NCBI GenBank assembly: GCA_003165415.1
Contig: PLUC01000260.1
Location: 217-33,730, forward strand
DNA from: Holophagaceae bacterium
Lineage (GTDB): Bacteria; Acidobacteriota; Holophagae; Holophagales; Holophagaceae
Reading direction: 5' to 3'
DNA length: 33,514 nt
Below the pieces are notes generated by a model. It had not been told where the DNA came from and did not search any database. It was given only the letters and a program-made list of their open reading frames with translations. Positions 1 to 8,184 of this stretch are shown here, in pieces (within the stretch, counting starts at the first letter, position 1; each line of letters begins with the position of its first letter). The translations under genes were made by a program, and so were the position numbers.

Positions 1-434
1 AAGTAGGCCGGGACGGTGATGACGGCCTGGGTGACCTTTTCGCCCAGGTAGGCCTCGGCGCTGTCCTTCATCTTGAGCAGGACCATGGCGCTGATTTCTT
101 CGGGGGTGTAGTGCTTGCCCATGATATTGACGACACAGCTGCCCTTGTCGCTGCGCTCCACGAGGTAGGGCACCAGGTGCTGCTCCTTGTCCGAATCGTT
201 GAAGGGCAGGCCCATGAACCGCTTGATGGAGGCCACGGTGTTTTTGGGCTGGGCCACCGCCTGGCGCTTGGCTGAGGCGCCCACCAGGCGCTCACTGGTC
301 TTGGGGTTGAAGCCCACCACGCTGGGGGTGGTGTTGGAACCTTCCGCGTTGGGAATGACCTTGGGCTGGCCGCCCTCCATGATGGCCACGCAACTGTTGG
401 TGGTGCCCAAATCGATGCCGATGATCTTGCCCAT
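1..434 (-). CDS. dnaK: Chaperone DnaK (Hsp70), N-terminal part, runs off the window
   Basis: Cytoplasmic Hsp70 chaperone that binds and releases unfolded polypeptides in an ATP-driven cycle with DnaJ and GrpE. The 144 visible residues are the first lobe of the nucleotide-binding domain. The phosphate-1 motif [13 protein letters not shown] lies near residues 5-17, followed by the typical NTTPSVV and KRFMG segments and, at the window edge, [13 protein letters not shown]. The ATG is preceded by GGAGG at a 5-base spacing. The C-terminal two thirds of the gene lie outside the window. It is divergent from yacG. No CIRCE inverted repeat (the HrcA operator) is visible in the upstream region. Family identity is certain; whether this is the only dnaK of the genome cannot be told. 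Confidence 0.97.
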   Translation of the reverse strand, partial: MGKIIGIDLGTTNSCVAIMEGGQPKVIPNAEGSNTTPSVVGFNPKTSERLVGASAKRQAVAQPKNTVASIKRFMGLPFNDSDKEQHLVPYLVERSDKGSCVVNIMGKHYTPEEISAMVLLKMKDSAEAYLGEKVTQAVITVPAY

Positions 435-485
435 GCCTGCCTCCGTGAAGAGTCCTGGATGACCCCGGGCCACCCTTGTCCATCC

Positions 486-513
486 AGTTTAGGCCGGCGG
501 GAAGCCCTGTCAA
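486..513 (-). promoter_or_regulatory. Candidate sigma-70-type promoter for dnaK
   Basis: On the minus strand a perfect TTGACA (508-513) is followed after 16 bases by TAAACT (486-491), about 50 bases before the dnaK start. This is a plausible housekeeping -35/-10 pair. A heat-shock sigma-32 consensus was not seen. Predicted by eye only. Confidence 0.45.
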
Positions 514-596
514 CTAAATCTTCCGTTTTTGACTAAGATTTGTTTAAGCCTTTGTAGGCAAGGCAGGAAGGCGGCCAGGGTTGGTAGACTGTTCCC

Positions 597-791
597 ATGC
601 TGGTCCGCCCCTGCCCCGTCTGCCGCAAACCGGTTTCCTGGGAAACCGCCCCCGCCCGCCCCTTCTGCTCCGAGCGGTGCCGGCTCAGGGATCTGGGGGC
701 GTGGAGCGCGGAGGCCTACCGCGTCGCCGAGGCCCCGGACGAGGAAGACGGCGAGGGCTGGTCGGAACCTAACCTACTTGGTAAAGAATGA
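597..791 (+). CDS. yacG: DNA gyrase inhibitor YacG-type zinc protein
   Basis: Small zinc-ribbon protein of 64 residues. Four cysteines arranged as CPVCRK (residues 6-11) and CSERCR (about 26-31) are the zinc ligands, and the following DLGAWSAEAYRV is the family signature (D-L-G-x-W-x-x-E-x-Y-R). In E. coli YacG binds GyrB and inhibits gyrase. The length is typical. An acidic tail (EAPDEEDGEG) follows the core. No strong Shine-Dalgarno sequence is visible before the ATG. The gene ends 24 bases before trmD, so the two are probably cotranscribed, together with rplS. Confidence 0.88.
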   Translation: MLVRPCPVCRKPVSWETAPARPFCSERCRLRDLGAWSAEAYRVAEAPDEEDGEGWSEPNLLGKE

Positions 792-815
792 AACTATTCT
801 GATTGGTAGGCACCC

Positions 816-1604
816 ATGCGCTTCGACGTGCTCACTCTCTTCCCGGAACTGTTCGACGCCGCCCGCGTCGGCGTCACCGGCCGCGCGTTCCGGGAGCTGG
901 GGCACGAGCTGGAGGCCTCCAGCTACCGCCCCTTCGCCGGCAACGCCTTCGGCCACGTGGACGCGGCGCCCTTCGGCGGGGGTCCGGGCATGGTCCTGCG
1001 GCCGGACGTGCTGCGCGACGCCCTGGCCTCCCTGCCGCGCCGGGGCGCGGGCCGGGTGATCCACTTCTCGCCCGCGGCGCCCGCCCTCGACCACGCCAAG
1101 GTATTGGAACTGGCCGCCCTGGACCAGGTGATCCTGGTGTGCACCCGCTTCGAGGGCGTGGACCAGCGCGCGGTGGAGCTCTACGTGGACGAGGAGCTCA
1201 GCGTGGGCGAGGCGGTACTGTCCGGGGGGGAACTGCCCGCCCTCTTCCTCATCGACGCCGTCTGCCGTTGGCTGCCCGGGGTGCTGGGCAACGAGGCTTC
1301 GGCCGGGGCGGACAGCTTCGCCACCGGGCTGCTGGACCACCCCCATTTCACCCGCCCGGCGCTGTTCGAAGGCCTGGAGGCCCCGGCCGTCCTGGTGGGC
1401 GGGAACCACGAAGCGATCCGGCTCTGGCGCCTGCGCGAGGCCATGGAGCGGACCCGGCGGCTGCGTCCCGGGCTGTGGGCGGCCTTCCTGGCCCGGCGTC
1501 TGGCGGCCCTGCCCCGGGCCGACCAGTGGTGCGCGTGGCAGGCGGAACACCCCGAGGACCGCGACCGCGCCAAGCCGAAGGGATGGAAAGGCTGGAATCT
1601 TTGA
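816..1604 (+). CDS. trmD: tRNA (guanine-N1-)-methyltransferase TrmD
   Basis: SPOUT methyltransferase that uses S-adenosylmethionine to make m1G37 in tRNAs reading CUN, CCN and CGG codons, which prevents +1 frameshifting. The 262 residues start with MRFDVLTLFPELF and contain the GGGPGMVL loop near residue 50. The trefoil-knot SAM-binding signature is LSGGELPALFLIDAV (about 135-150), followed by PGVLGNEAS and GLLDHPHFTRP. Length and order match the family. The C-terminal part is Arg/Trp-rich and less conserved. The gene sits in the common trmD-rplS pair. The rpsP and rimM genes that often precede trmD are absent here and yacG takes that position. Confidence 0.97.
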   Translation: MRFDVLTLFPELFDAARVGVTGRAFRELGHELEASSYRPFAGNAFGHVDAAPFGGGPGMVLRPDVLRDALASLPRRGAGRVIHFSPAAPALDHAKVLELAALDQVILVCTRFEGVDQRAVELYVDEELSVGEAVLSGGELPALFLIDAVCRWLPGVLGNEASAGADSFATGLLDHPHFTRPALFEGLEAPAVLVGGNHEAIRLWRLREAMERTRRLRPGLWAAFLARRLAALPRADQWCAWQAEHPEDRDRAKPKGWKGWNL

Positions 1605-1711
1605 CTTCCATTCAGGCCCCTTTCCGTTAAACTATAGGGCCCCCAATCAGGGCTCGGGTTTCATGTCCCGCCATTGTTGGTGTCCGGACCGCTGGCCCCA
1701 CAGGAGATGTC

Positions 1712-2074
1712 ATGACAAACGTAATCGACCGCCTCGAGGCCGGCATGGTCCGCACCGATCTGCCCAGGATCGCTCCGGGCGACACGGTCAAGGTCCACGT
1801 GAAGGTCAAGGAAGGCGAGAAAGAGCGCATCCAGGTCTACCAGGGCGTGGTGATCAGCATCCGCGGCGGCGGCATGCGCACCTCCTTCACCGTGCGCAAG
1901 ATCAGCGTCGGGGTCGGGGTGGAGCGCATCTTCCCGCTGCACAGCCCCTCCATCGACCATCTGGAGATTCTCCGCAGCGGCAAGGTGCGGCGCGCCAAGC
2001 TGTACTTCCTCCGGGAGAAGCTGGGCAAGGCCGGCCGCCTCAAGGAGCGCCGCCGCTCGGAAGAGGCCGAATAG
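1712..2074 (+). CDS. rplS: 50S ribosomal protein L19
   Basis: Ribosomal protein L19, located at the 30S-50S interface. The 120 residues show the family core: [19 protein letters not shown] near residues 23-42, then [10 protein letters not shown], and a C-terminal [21 protein letters not shown] good AGGAG ribosome-binding site lies 5 bases before the ATG. It follows trmD by about 100 bases and is followed by a strong intrinsic terminator, so it ends this transcription unit. The 107-base gap before it contains TTAAACTATAG, which may be part of an internal promoter, but no well-spaced -35 was found. Confidence 0.97.
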   Translation: MTNVIDRLEAGMVRTDLPRIAPGDTVKVHVKVKEGEKERIQVYQGVVISIRGGGMRTSFTVRKISVGVGVERIFPLHSPSIDHLEILRSGKVRRAKLYFLREKLGKAGRLKERRRSEEAE

Positions 2075-2090
2075 GCCCCAGACGCGCAAC

Positions 2091-2122
2091 AAAAATGCCC
2101 GGCACCCAGCCGGGCATTTTTT
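2091..2122 (+). terminator. Intrinsic terminator after rplS
   Basis: An 8-bp perfect stem ATGCCCGG/CCGGGCAT (2095-2102 with 2110-2117) has a 7-base loop and is followed by a T tract (2117-2122). Five A residues precede it, so it could also work in the opposite direction. It lies 17 bases after the rplS stop. Confidence 0.9.
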
Positions 2123-2164
2123 CTGCGCCTGATGGTACCCTATAACCTTCGGCTAGGAGTTTCG

Positions 2165-2704
2165 ATGCGCATGAAGACGTTGTTGCCAGCCCTTTGCTTT
2201 GCCGCGGCCATTCTGCCCCTCTCCGCCCAGGAGACCGAGGCCGGCATCCAGGGCGGCTTGATTTTTCCCCAGAGCGATCTGCGCAGCGCCGTGAACGGGC
2301 GCACCGGCTTCACCCTGGGCGTGCACGGGGGGATCGACCTCCAGGGCGGCAACGAGCTGCGGCCCCGCATCGACTACACCCGCATCGACGGCGGATCCTT
2401 CAGCCTGTCCTCCCTGAACTCCACCACCACGGTCCAGGCGGTGGGCGTGGGCATCGACTACCTGCGCTACCTGGAGGGGCGCCGCCGGGGTTCCTATGCC
2501 GTGGCCGGGATCGAGCTGAACTGGTGGGAATCGCAGTACCGCTTCCGCGGCAGCGACCGGGAAACCTCACCGAGCCTCATGGTCGGCGTGGGGCACCGGT
2601 TCAATTCATCCTGGTCGATGGAGTTCAACCTGGATTGGGGCCAGTTCCGCTCCTACGTGGGCACGGCCAGCGATATCAAGGGCGGCGTATTCTATCGTTT
2701 CTGA
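2165..2704 (+). CDS. Outer-membrane beta-barrel protein of unknown role
   Basis: A 179-residue exported protein. The first 20 or so residues (MRMKTLLPALCFAAAILPLS, then AQ) form a standard signal peptide with a likely cleavage after SAQ. The mature part alternates polar and hydrophobic/aromatic residues in short strands and ends in GGVFYRF; a terminal Phe is the usual recognition signal for the BAM complex. It resembles small 8-strand barrels (OmpX/OmpA-transmembrane type) in size, but no specific family can be assigned. The start is placed at the ATG 5 bases after AGGAG; an upstream in-frame ATG at 2132 overlaps the promoter region and would spoil the signal peptide. Confidence 0.75.
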   Translation: MRMKTLLPALCFAAAILPLSAQETEAGIQGGLIFPQSDLRSAVNGRTGFTLGVHGGIDLQGGNELRPRIDYTRIDGGSFSLSSLNSTTTVQAVGVGIDYLRYLEGRRRGSYAVAGIELNWWESQYRFRGSDRETSPSLMVGVGHRFNSSWSMEFNLDWGQFRSYVGTASDIKGGVFYRF

Positions 2705-2732
2705 GCGTCGCCCAGGGTCCAGGAGATTGTCG

Positions 2733-3596
2733 ATGACCACCCCAGCCAGCCACCCCGAGGGTCCGCAAGGCGACATCCCGTGGGGCGACGGGAGCGCCCT
2801 GCCGGACACCCAGAACCTGAAGCCCAGCGTCCTCTTCATCGACGACGACGCCTACATGAGGCGGCTCATGACCGCGCGCCTGGAGCACCTGGGCGCCGCG
2901 GTGGATGCGCTGTCCAGCGCCCAGGAGGCCCTCTCCTTCCTGGAAAGCCACCGGCCGGACCTCATCATCAGCGACGCGGTGATGCCGGCCATGGACGGGT
3001 TCGAGCTGTGCCGGGTGGTCAAGGCCAACCCGCTGTTGCAGTCCATTCCGTTCGTGATCCTCACGGCCCTGAGGGGCGACCTGCGCCAGCGCAGCACCCA
3101 GGCGGGCGCCGACGATTACCTGTCGAAGCTGGAACACGAAGTGGTCTTCCGGCTGCGGGCCCGGCTGGCCTTCGACCTGGGGGTGAGGCTGGCGGCCGCG
3201 GGGGGCGACCTGGACCCGGAGCCGGGCGGTTCGCTGCTGGTGGTCTCGGGTTCCAAAGTGATCCACGCGCAGATGGAAACCCACCTGCAGAAGGAAGGCA
3301 TCCAGGTGCGCGGCGCCGCGACCCTGGCCGAGGCGCTGCCCCTGATCCATGCCGCGCGGCCGGACGTCATGACCCTGGACCTGGCCTTCGGCCAGGCTGA
3401 GGTCCTGGACTGGATCAAGGAGGTGCGGGCCCTGGAGGGATGCGCGGCCCTGCCCATCATGGTCCTCGCCGCCAAGGCCGAGGAGCCCGGGCTGGCCACC
3501 CTGGAAGCCCACATCCAGGACCGCCTGCCCAAGCCCCTGGACGGCCAGGAGAGCCGGCACCGGGTGAACCTGCTGCTGCGGATCGCCCGGGCGTGA
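2733..3596 (+). CDS. Response regulator with two receiver domains, no output domain
   Basis: A 287-residue signalling protein. After a flexible 30-residue start comes a canonical receiver (about residues 32-155): acidic pocket D37-D38-D39, phospho-acceptor D81 in SDAVMPAMDG, T111 in the LTAL segment and K132 in DDYLSKL. A second receiver-like fold follows (about 165-287). There the acidic pocket is replaced by VVSGSK, although an aspartate in MTLDLAFG remains near the acceptor position and a KPL motif near the end. No DNA-binding or enzymatic output domain is present, so it probably acts through protein contacts or as a phosphate sink. The ATG is 7 bases after AGGAG; a TTG at 2727 is too close to that site. 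No kinase gene is adjacent. Confidence 0.85.
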   Translation: MTTPASHPEGPQGDIPWGDGSALPDTQNLKPSVLFIDDDAYMRRLMTARLEHLGAAVDALSSAQEALSFLESHRPDLIISDAVMPAMDGFELCRVVKANPLLQSIPFVILTALRGDLRQRSTQAGADDYLSKLEHEVVFRLRARLAFDLGVRLAAAGGDLDPEPGGSLLVVSGSKVIHAQMETHLQKEGIQVRGAATLAEALPLIHAARPDVMTLDLAFGQAEVLDWIKEVRALEGCAALPIMVLAAKAEEPGLATLEAHIQDRLPKPLDGQESRHRVNLLLRIARA

Positions 3597-3603
3597 TTTA
3601 TGA

Positions 3604-3652
3604 CTGAGGGGGGACCGACCGCTCGCGGTGCTCGCTCTTCGTCCCCCCTCAG
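3604..3652. repeat. Long intergenic hairpin (12-bp perfect arms)
   Basis: CTGAGGGGGGAC at 3604-3615 is the exact reverse complement of GTCCCCCCTCAG at 3641-3652. The 25-base loop contains a smaller hairpin, ACCG/CGGT at 3618-3629. It lies between the receiver protein and the M16 peptidase. There is no T tract, so it may be a factor-dependent terminator or an extragenic palindrome. Confidence 0.6.
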
Positions 3653-3678
3653 ACTCCCCCGCGGGCTACACTCAGGGG

Positions 3679-4956
3679 ATGCCCAACCGCCCCTCCCGCA
3701 CCGTCACCCCCCAGGGCACCGAGATCCTGGTGGAGCCCCTGTCCCATGTGCGGAGCTGCTCCGTGGGCTTCTGGGTGCGGCGGGGATCCTGCTGCGAGCT
3801 GGCCGAGGAGGAGGGCCTGGCCCACTTCATCGAGCACACCGTGTTCAAGGGCACCGAGCGCTACCCCGGACCGCAGGTCATGGCCGAGGCCACCGACCGC
3901 CTGGGCGGCAATGTGGACGCCTTCACCGGCAAGGAGACCGCCTGCTTCTATGGCAAGGTCCTGCGGGAACAGCTGCCGGCCCTGGTGGACCTGCTGGGCG
4001 AACTGGTGACCACGCCCCGCTTCGCGGAAGATGAACTGGCCCGGGAGCGGAAGGTGATCCTGGAAGAGATCAGCCAGAGCGAGGACCAGCCCGATGACTG
4101 GGCGAGCGAATTGTTCTACGCGCATTTCTGGCCCGGCGGCACCCTGGCCCACCCCATCCTCGGCACCCGGAAGCAGGTGGCGAGCTATGGCCCCGACCAG
4201 GCCCGGGCCTTCTTCCAGAAGACCTACCGGGCCCCCAACCTGCTCATCGCCGCGGCCGGGGATATCCAGGCCGAGGCCTTCCTGGAGCTGCTCCAGCCCA
4301 TCCTCGCCCGGCTCCCCGATGGGCCGGCCGGGACTTGGCCCGCCCCCAACCAGCCCAGTGCGTTCCTGCTCAACACACCCCGCAAGGATCTCCAGCAGGC
4401 CAGCCTGGTCATGGGCTTCCCGGCCTTCCCCCACCAGCATCCGGACCGGGCGGCGGTGAACCTGCTGGGCTATGTGCTCGGGGGCGGCATGTCCTCCCGG
4501 CTGTTCATGGAACTCCGGGAAAAACACGCCCTGTGCTACCAGGTGGGCAGCTACCTCAGCCAGTACCGGGACACCGGCGCCCTCCAGATCGCCGCCAGCT
4601 GCGCCCCGGACCGGGCCCAGGAGCTGGTGCGGCGAACCGTGGCGGAGTGCGCCGCGGTGCGCCGGGCCGGCGTGACCGCCGATGAGCTGGACCGGGCCAA
4701 GCTGCAGTTGCGCACCAGCCTGGTGCTCAACCAGGAATCCGCCAGCAGCCGCATGTTCGCCCTGGCCCACCAGGCCATCCACATGGAACGGGTGCTGAGC
4801 CTGGACGAACAGATCCAGGAAATCGACCGGGTGGACCTGGACCAGGTCCACCGGGTCGCCAGGGAGGTGCTGAGGCCCGAGGCCTTCGGGGTTTCCGCCC
4901 TGGGCACCGGCCGCGCCACCGGGATCCGGCGCGCGGACCTGGCGGATGTCGTTTGA
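3679..4956 (+). CDS. M16-family zinc metallopeptidase (insulinase/PqqL-like)
   Basis: Processing peptidase-type protein of 425 residues, the usual size of a single-chain bacterial M16B enzyme. The inverted zinc motif HxxEH is HFIEH at residues 49-53 (H49, E52 catalytic, H53). The third ligand is expected in the ERKVILEEISQSEDQPDD segment near residues 120-135. The C-terminal half is the inactive homologous lobe, with GMSSRLFMELREKHALCYQV as its hallmark. No signal peptide is visible, so a cytoplasmic location is likely. The ATG preceded by AGGGG was chosen over an upstream GTG at 3628, which lies inside the hairpin. The FKBP gene follows after 17 bases. The substrate is unknown. Confidence 0.9.
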   Translation: MPNRPSRTVTPQGTEILVEPLSHVRSCSVGFWVRRGSCCELAEEEGLAHFIEHTVFKGTERYPGPQVMAEATDRLGGNVDAFTGKETACFYGKVLREQLPALVDLLGELVTTPRFAEDELARERKVILEEISQSEDQPDDWASELFYAHFWPGGTLAHPILGTRKQVASYGPDQARAFFQKTYRAPNLLIAAAGDIQAEAFLELLQPILARLPDGPAGTWPAPNQPSAFLLNTPRKDLQQASLVMGFPAFPHQHPDRAAVNLLGYVLGGGMSSRLFMELREKHALCYQVGSYLSQYRDTGALQIAASCAPDRAQELVRRTVAECAAVRRAGVTADELDRAKLQLRTSLVLNQESASSRMFALAHQAIHMERVLSLDEQIQEIDRVDLDQVHRVAREVLRPEAFGVSALGTGRATGIRRADLADVV

Positions 4957-4973
4957 ATGCATAGGAGTTGTTC

Positions 4974-5402
4974 ATGAAAATGCGTTTGCCCTGGATCGCG
5001 GCAGCCCTGCTGAGCATCGGACTGTGCGCCGCCAGGCCGCCCCTTCCGCCCTTCACCACCACGCCCAGCGGCCTTCAGTTCGTCGACATGCGGCCGGGGC
5101 GGGGCAGATCGCCGCAGCCCGGACAGATCTGCAAGGTGCTCTACCGCGGCTGGCTGTACAACGACAAGATCCGGGGCCCCCTGTTCGACTCGGCCCAGGA
5201 TCGCAAGAATCCGTTCCGGTTCCCGGTGGGCCGGGGCCAGGTCATCCCCGGCTGGGACGAGGGCATTGCCACCATGAAGGCCGGCGGCATGCGGGTCCTC
5301 ATCATCCCGCCGGCCCTGGGCTACGGGGACCGTGGCGCGGGCGCCGCCATCCCGCCCGGGTCCATCCTGCTGTTCGAGGTGCAGCTGCTTTCGTTCCAGT
5401 AG
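4974..5402 (+). CDS. Exported FKBP-type peptidyl-prolyl isomerase
   Basis: A 142-residue protein that catalyses cis/trans isomerisation of prolyl bonds. An N-terminal hydrophobic stretch (about residues 5-22) followed by ARPPLPP is a signal peptide; the Cys in GLCAA does not fit a lipobox. The FKBP domain has the expected segments: TTPSGLQFVD, YRGWLYNDKI, the active-site strand FRFPVGRGQVIPGWDEGI, MKAGGMRVLIIPPALGYGD and IPPGSILLFEVQLL. The start is an ATG 6 bases after AGGAG. It probably folds proteins in the periplasm. It is likely cotranscribed with the upstream M16 peptidase. Confidence 0.93.
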   Translation: MKMRLPWIAAALLSIGLCAARPPLPPFTTTPSGLQFVDMRPGRGRSPQPGQICKVLYRGWLYNDKIRGPLFDSAQDRKNPFRFPVGRGQVIPGWDEGIATMKAGGMRVLIIPPALGYGDRGAGAAIPPGSILLFEVQLLSFQ

Positions 5403-5527
5403 ACCGGTCTGTGCTGGTATGGAAAGGCGCAAAACCGCCCGAGGACCCGGCGGCGGTCTGTTATGACCTATCCATTGACCCCTTAATGAGTGACTTTTCC
5501 TTATAAAAGGCCCAAACTTTGGGGGTC
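5403..5527 (+). promoter_or_regulatory. Upstream region of the MocR regulator, with GACC direct repeats
   Basis: This 125-base gap has a GC-rich inverted repeat (ACCGCC/GGCGGT, 5434-5439 with 5452-5457) that may end the previous transcript. An AT-rich segment follows with TTGACC (5475-5480) and TTATAA (5501-5506), a loosely spaced promoter candidate. ATGACC (5463-5468) and TTGACC (5475-5480) form a direct repeat with a 12-base period. Direct repeats near the promoter are typical operators of MocR/GabR regulators, so autoregulation is possible. By-eye prediction only. Confidence 0.3.
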
Positions 5528-7006
5528 ATGTCCCCGACCCATCCCCTCAACCCCGAAGCGGCCAGCCCTCTCTATCTCCAGCTGCAGAGGTCTCTGCGCA
5601 TGCTCATCCAGAAGAGCGAGTGGCACCCTGGCATGCGCCTGCCCGCGGTGCCGGAGCTGGCCTCGCGCTTCCAAGTGCACCGGCTGACCGTGCTCAAGGC
5701 CCTGGCGGGGCTCAAGCGCACCGGCTGGGTGCAGACCGTCACCGGCCGGGGCAGCTTCGTGGCGGATCACCTGCCCGAGGCCCCCGCCCTGCGCGACCCC
5801 GAGAACTTCCCCTTCGAGGGTTCATCCCTGAAGGTGCGGGAGCACGAACTGGGCCCCTGGCTGGGGGAGACCCTGGGCCTGGCCCAGAACCGTTCGCTGG
5901 TGAGCTTCTCCGCCAACTTCCCGCCGGCCGACCTGCTGCCCACGGAGGCGCTGCGCCGGCTGCACCTGCAGACCATGAAGGAGCTGGGCGCCGAGGCCTG
6001 GTCCTACGGCGCCCCCGCCGGCTACAAAGGCTACCTGCAGGCCGTGGCCCAGTGGCTGGCCAACGAAGGCGAGCCCATCCTGGACGGCTGGGGCATCCGC
6101 GCCGTGCCGGGCGCCCAGGCCGGACTGGCCCTGGTGCTCGAGTCGCTCACCATCCCGGGCGACCGGGTGCTGGTGGAGAGCCCCTGTTACGTGGGCGCCC
6201 TGGCCCTGATCCAGACCCTGGGCCGGGAGGCGGTGCCGGTGCCGGTGGACCGCAACGGCATGAATACGGAACGGCTGGCCTCGCTCCTGCAGAAGGGCGA
6301 CGCCAAGCTGCTGTTCACGGTGCCCACCTTCCACAACCCCACGGGCCTCACCTTCGGCCGCACCCGCCGGGAAAGGATCCTGGCCCTCACCAAGACCTAC
6401 GGCGTGCCGGTGGTGGAGGACGACACCTACGGCGACCTGCGCTTCATCGGCGCCCGCATCCCCTCCTGCCGCAGCCTGGCGCCGGCGGACCACGTGATCC
6501 AGCTGGGCAGCTTTTCCAAGTCCCTGGCCCCGGGCCTCAGGCTGGGCTACCTCATCGCCCCCAACCGGGTGCTGGAGCGCCTGGCCCCGGTGCAGGAAGT
6601 CCACAACATCTCGGTGCCCACCCTGTCCCAGGCGGTGGTGGGCCATTTCCTGGCCGAGGGCGGCTTCAAGCGCCACCTCTCCAAGCTGCGCAAGGCCATG
6701 CGCGAGCGCCGCGACGCCATGCTGGAGGCCATCCACGCCAGCTTCCCGCGGGACTCGGAAATCACCGAGCCCAAGGGCGGCATGCACCTGTGGGTGGTCC
6801 TGCCCGAAGATCTCTCCTCCCTGGAGTTGAACCGCGTCGCCCTCACCCATGGACTCGGCTTCGCCCCCGGGCCGCTGTTCTTCCCCGACGGCAGGGGCAC
6901 CAACTGCCTCAGGCTCAATTTTTCCACCCATGAGCCACGCGTGAACCGCGAGGCCATCGCGCGCCTGGGGGGGCTGATCCATGCCCACCCCGTCGCCTCC
7001 ACCTAA
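5528..7006 (+). CDS. MocR/GabR-type regulator: GntR winged helix fused to class I aminotransferase
   Basis: A 492-residue fusion. Residues about 10-80 form a GntR-type winged helix-turn-helix (PLYLQLQRSLRMLI, LPAVPELASRFQVHRLTVLKAL, GRGSFVAD). Residues about 120-485 form a fold-type I aminotransferase domain with all PLP contacts: HNPTG (N270), EDDTYGD (D298/D299) and the Schiff-base lysine K331 in GSFSKSLAPGLRLG. Family members such as PdxR and GabR are PLP-responsive regulators; some relatives with this architecture are described as aminotransferases. The start is the ATG after GGGGGT, since a TTG at 5519 has no ribosome-binding site. The aminotransferase gene ilvE begins 10 bases downstream on the same strand, suggesting control of or cooperation in amino-acid transamination. 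Confidence 0.9.
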   Translation: MSPTHPLNPEAASPLYLQLQRSLRMLIQKSEWHPGMRLPAVPELASRFQVHRLTVLKALAGLKRTGWVQTVTGRGSFVADHLPEAPALRDPENFPFEGSSLKVREHELGPWLGETLGLAQNRSLVSFSANFPPADLLPTEALRRLHLQTMKELGAEAWSYGAPAGYKGYLQAVAQWLANEGEPILDGWGIRAVPGAQAGLALVLESLTIPGDRVLVESPCYVGALALIQTLGREAVPVPVDRNGMNTERLASLLQKGDAKLLFTVPTFHNPTGLTFGRTRRERILALTKTYGVPVVEDDTYGDLRFIGARIPSCRSLAPADHVIQLGSFSKSLAPGLRLGYLIAPNRVLERLAPVQEVHNISVPTLSQAVVGHFLAEGGFKRHLSKLRKAMRERRDAMLEAIHASFPRDSEITEPKGGMHLWVVLPEDLSSLELNRVALTHGLGFAPGPLFFPDGRGTNCLRLNFSTHEPRVNREAIARLGGLIHAHPVAST

Positions 7007-7016
7007 AGGAGATCCC

Positions 7017-8129
7017 GTGAGTCCCCTCACCGCCCCCCCCACCAACCTCGACATCCAGCTGGCCAAGGAGTCCATCTCTCCCGCCGAGCGGGCCAAGCGG
7101 ATGCAGAACCCCGGTTTCGGCAAGGTCTTCACCGAGTACATGGTGGTCATCCCCTACAACGAAGACACCGGCTGGGGCCGGGGCACCCTCAAGCCTTACG
7201 GCCCAATCAGCCTGGATCCCGCCGCGTCGGTGCTGCACTACGGCCAGGCCATCTTCGAAGGCTTCAAGGCCTACCGCCAGCCCGACGGCCACGTCAAGAC
7301 CTTCCGGCCCGAAGCCAACGCGAACCGGTTCAATGCCTCCGCCCGGCGCCTGGCCATGCCGGAGCTCCCGGTGGAACGGTTCGTGGAAGCCGCCGACACC
7401 CTCATCCGCCAGGAGCGGGACTGGGTCCCCTCCGCCATCGGCGAAAGCCTCTACATCCGCCCCTTCATGATCGCCACTGAGGCGGCCCTGGGCGTCAAGC
7501 CTTCCCACGAGTACCTGTTCCTCATGATCGCCTCGCCCTCCGGGGCCTACTTCGCCCAGGGCGTGAAGCCGGTCACCGTGTGGATCTCCGAGAACTACGT
7601 CCGGGCCGCGCCCGGCGGCACCGGGTCGGCCAAGTGCGCCGGCAACTATGCCGCCAGCCTCATCGCCCAGAAGGAGGCCAAGGAGGAGGGCTGCGACCAG
7701 GTGGTCTGGCTGGACGCCGTGCATCGCCGCTACGTGGAGGAGATGGGCGGCATGAATATCTTCTTCGTGTACCAGGAAGAAGGCAAAACCGTGCTGGTCA
7801 CCCCGCAGCTCACCGGCACCCTGCTCCCCGGCATCACCCGCATCACCCTCATGGAGCTGGGCAAGTCCCTGGGCTTCGCCGCCGAGGAACGGCGCATTTC
7901 CGTGGAAGACTGGCAGGCCGCCCTCCAGGATGGCCGCATGACCGAAGCCTTCGCCTGCGGCACCGCCGCCGTCATCACCCCCATCGGAACGGTCAAGTCC
8001 AACCACGGCCAGTGGATCATCAACAAGGGCGAATCCGGACCGGTGGCCATGCAACTGCGCAAAGCCCTGCTGGACCTCCAGCACGGCCTGGCCCCCGACA
8101 CCCACCACTGGCTGCACGAAATCTGCTAG
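7017..8129 (+). CDS. ilvE: Branched-chain-amino-acid aminotransferase
   Basis: Fold-type IV PLP enzyme that interconverts Leu/Ile/Val and their 2-oxoacids with 2-oxoglutarate/glutamate. At 370 residues it belongs to the longer BCAT-II (eukaryote-like) type rather than the 310-residue E. coli type. Visible motifs are HYGQAIFEGFKAYR (about 74-87), YIRPF (146-150), the PLP lysine K206 in GSAKCAGNYAASL, the family signature around VEEMGGMNIFFVY, and the phosphate-binding ACGTAAVITPIG. The start is a GTG 5 bases after AAGGAG; the upstream ATG at 6981 lies inside the preceding gene. It is probably cotranscribed with the MocR gene and ends at a strong terminator. Confidence 0.95.
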   Translation: MSPLTAPPTNLDIQLAKESISPAERAKRMQNPGFGKVFTEYMVVIPYNEDTGWGRGTLKPYGPISLDPAASVLHYGQAIFEGFKAYRQPDGHVKTFRPEANANRFNASARRLAMPELPVERFVEAADTLIRQERDWVPSAIGESLYIRPFMIATEAALGVKPSHEYLFLMIASPSGAYFAQGVKPVTVWISENYVRAAPGGTGSAKCAGNYAASLIAQKEAKEEGCDQVVWLDAVHRRYVEEMGGMNIFFVYQEEGKTVLVTPQLTGTLLPGITRITLMELGKSLGFAAEERRISVEDWQAALQDGRMTEAFACGTAAVITPIGTVKSNHGQWIINKGESGPVAMQLRKALLDLQHGLAPDTHHWLHEIC

Positions 8130-8184
8130 CAGCCGTTCGCTTAATCCAAACCTGATCCAACGGTGCTAAACATAGAGCGGTCAC

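Noticed and set aside
1601-1637. TTGACT...TAAACT as a promoter for rplS
   Set aside because: The boxes are 21 bases apart, too far for a normal sigma-70 promoter.
7580-8155. Alternative plus-strand frame inside ilvE
   Set aside because: Arg/Pro/His-rich out-of-frame reading of the aminotransferase gene.
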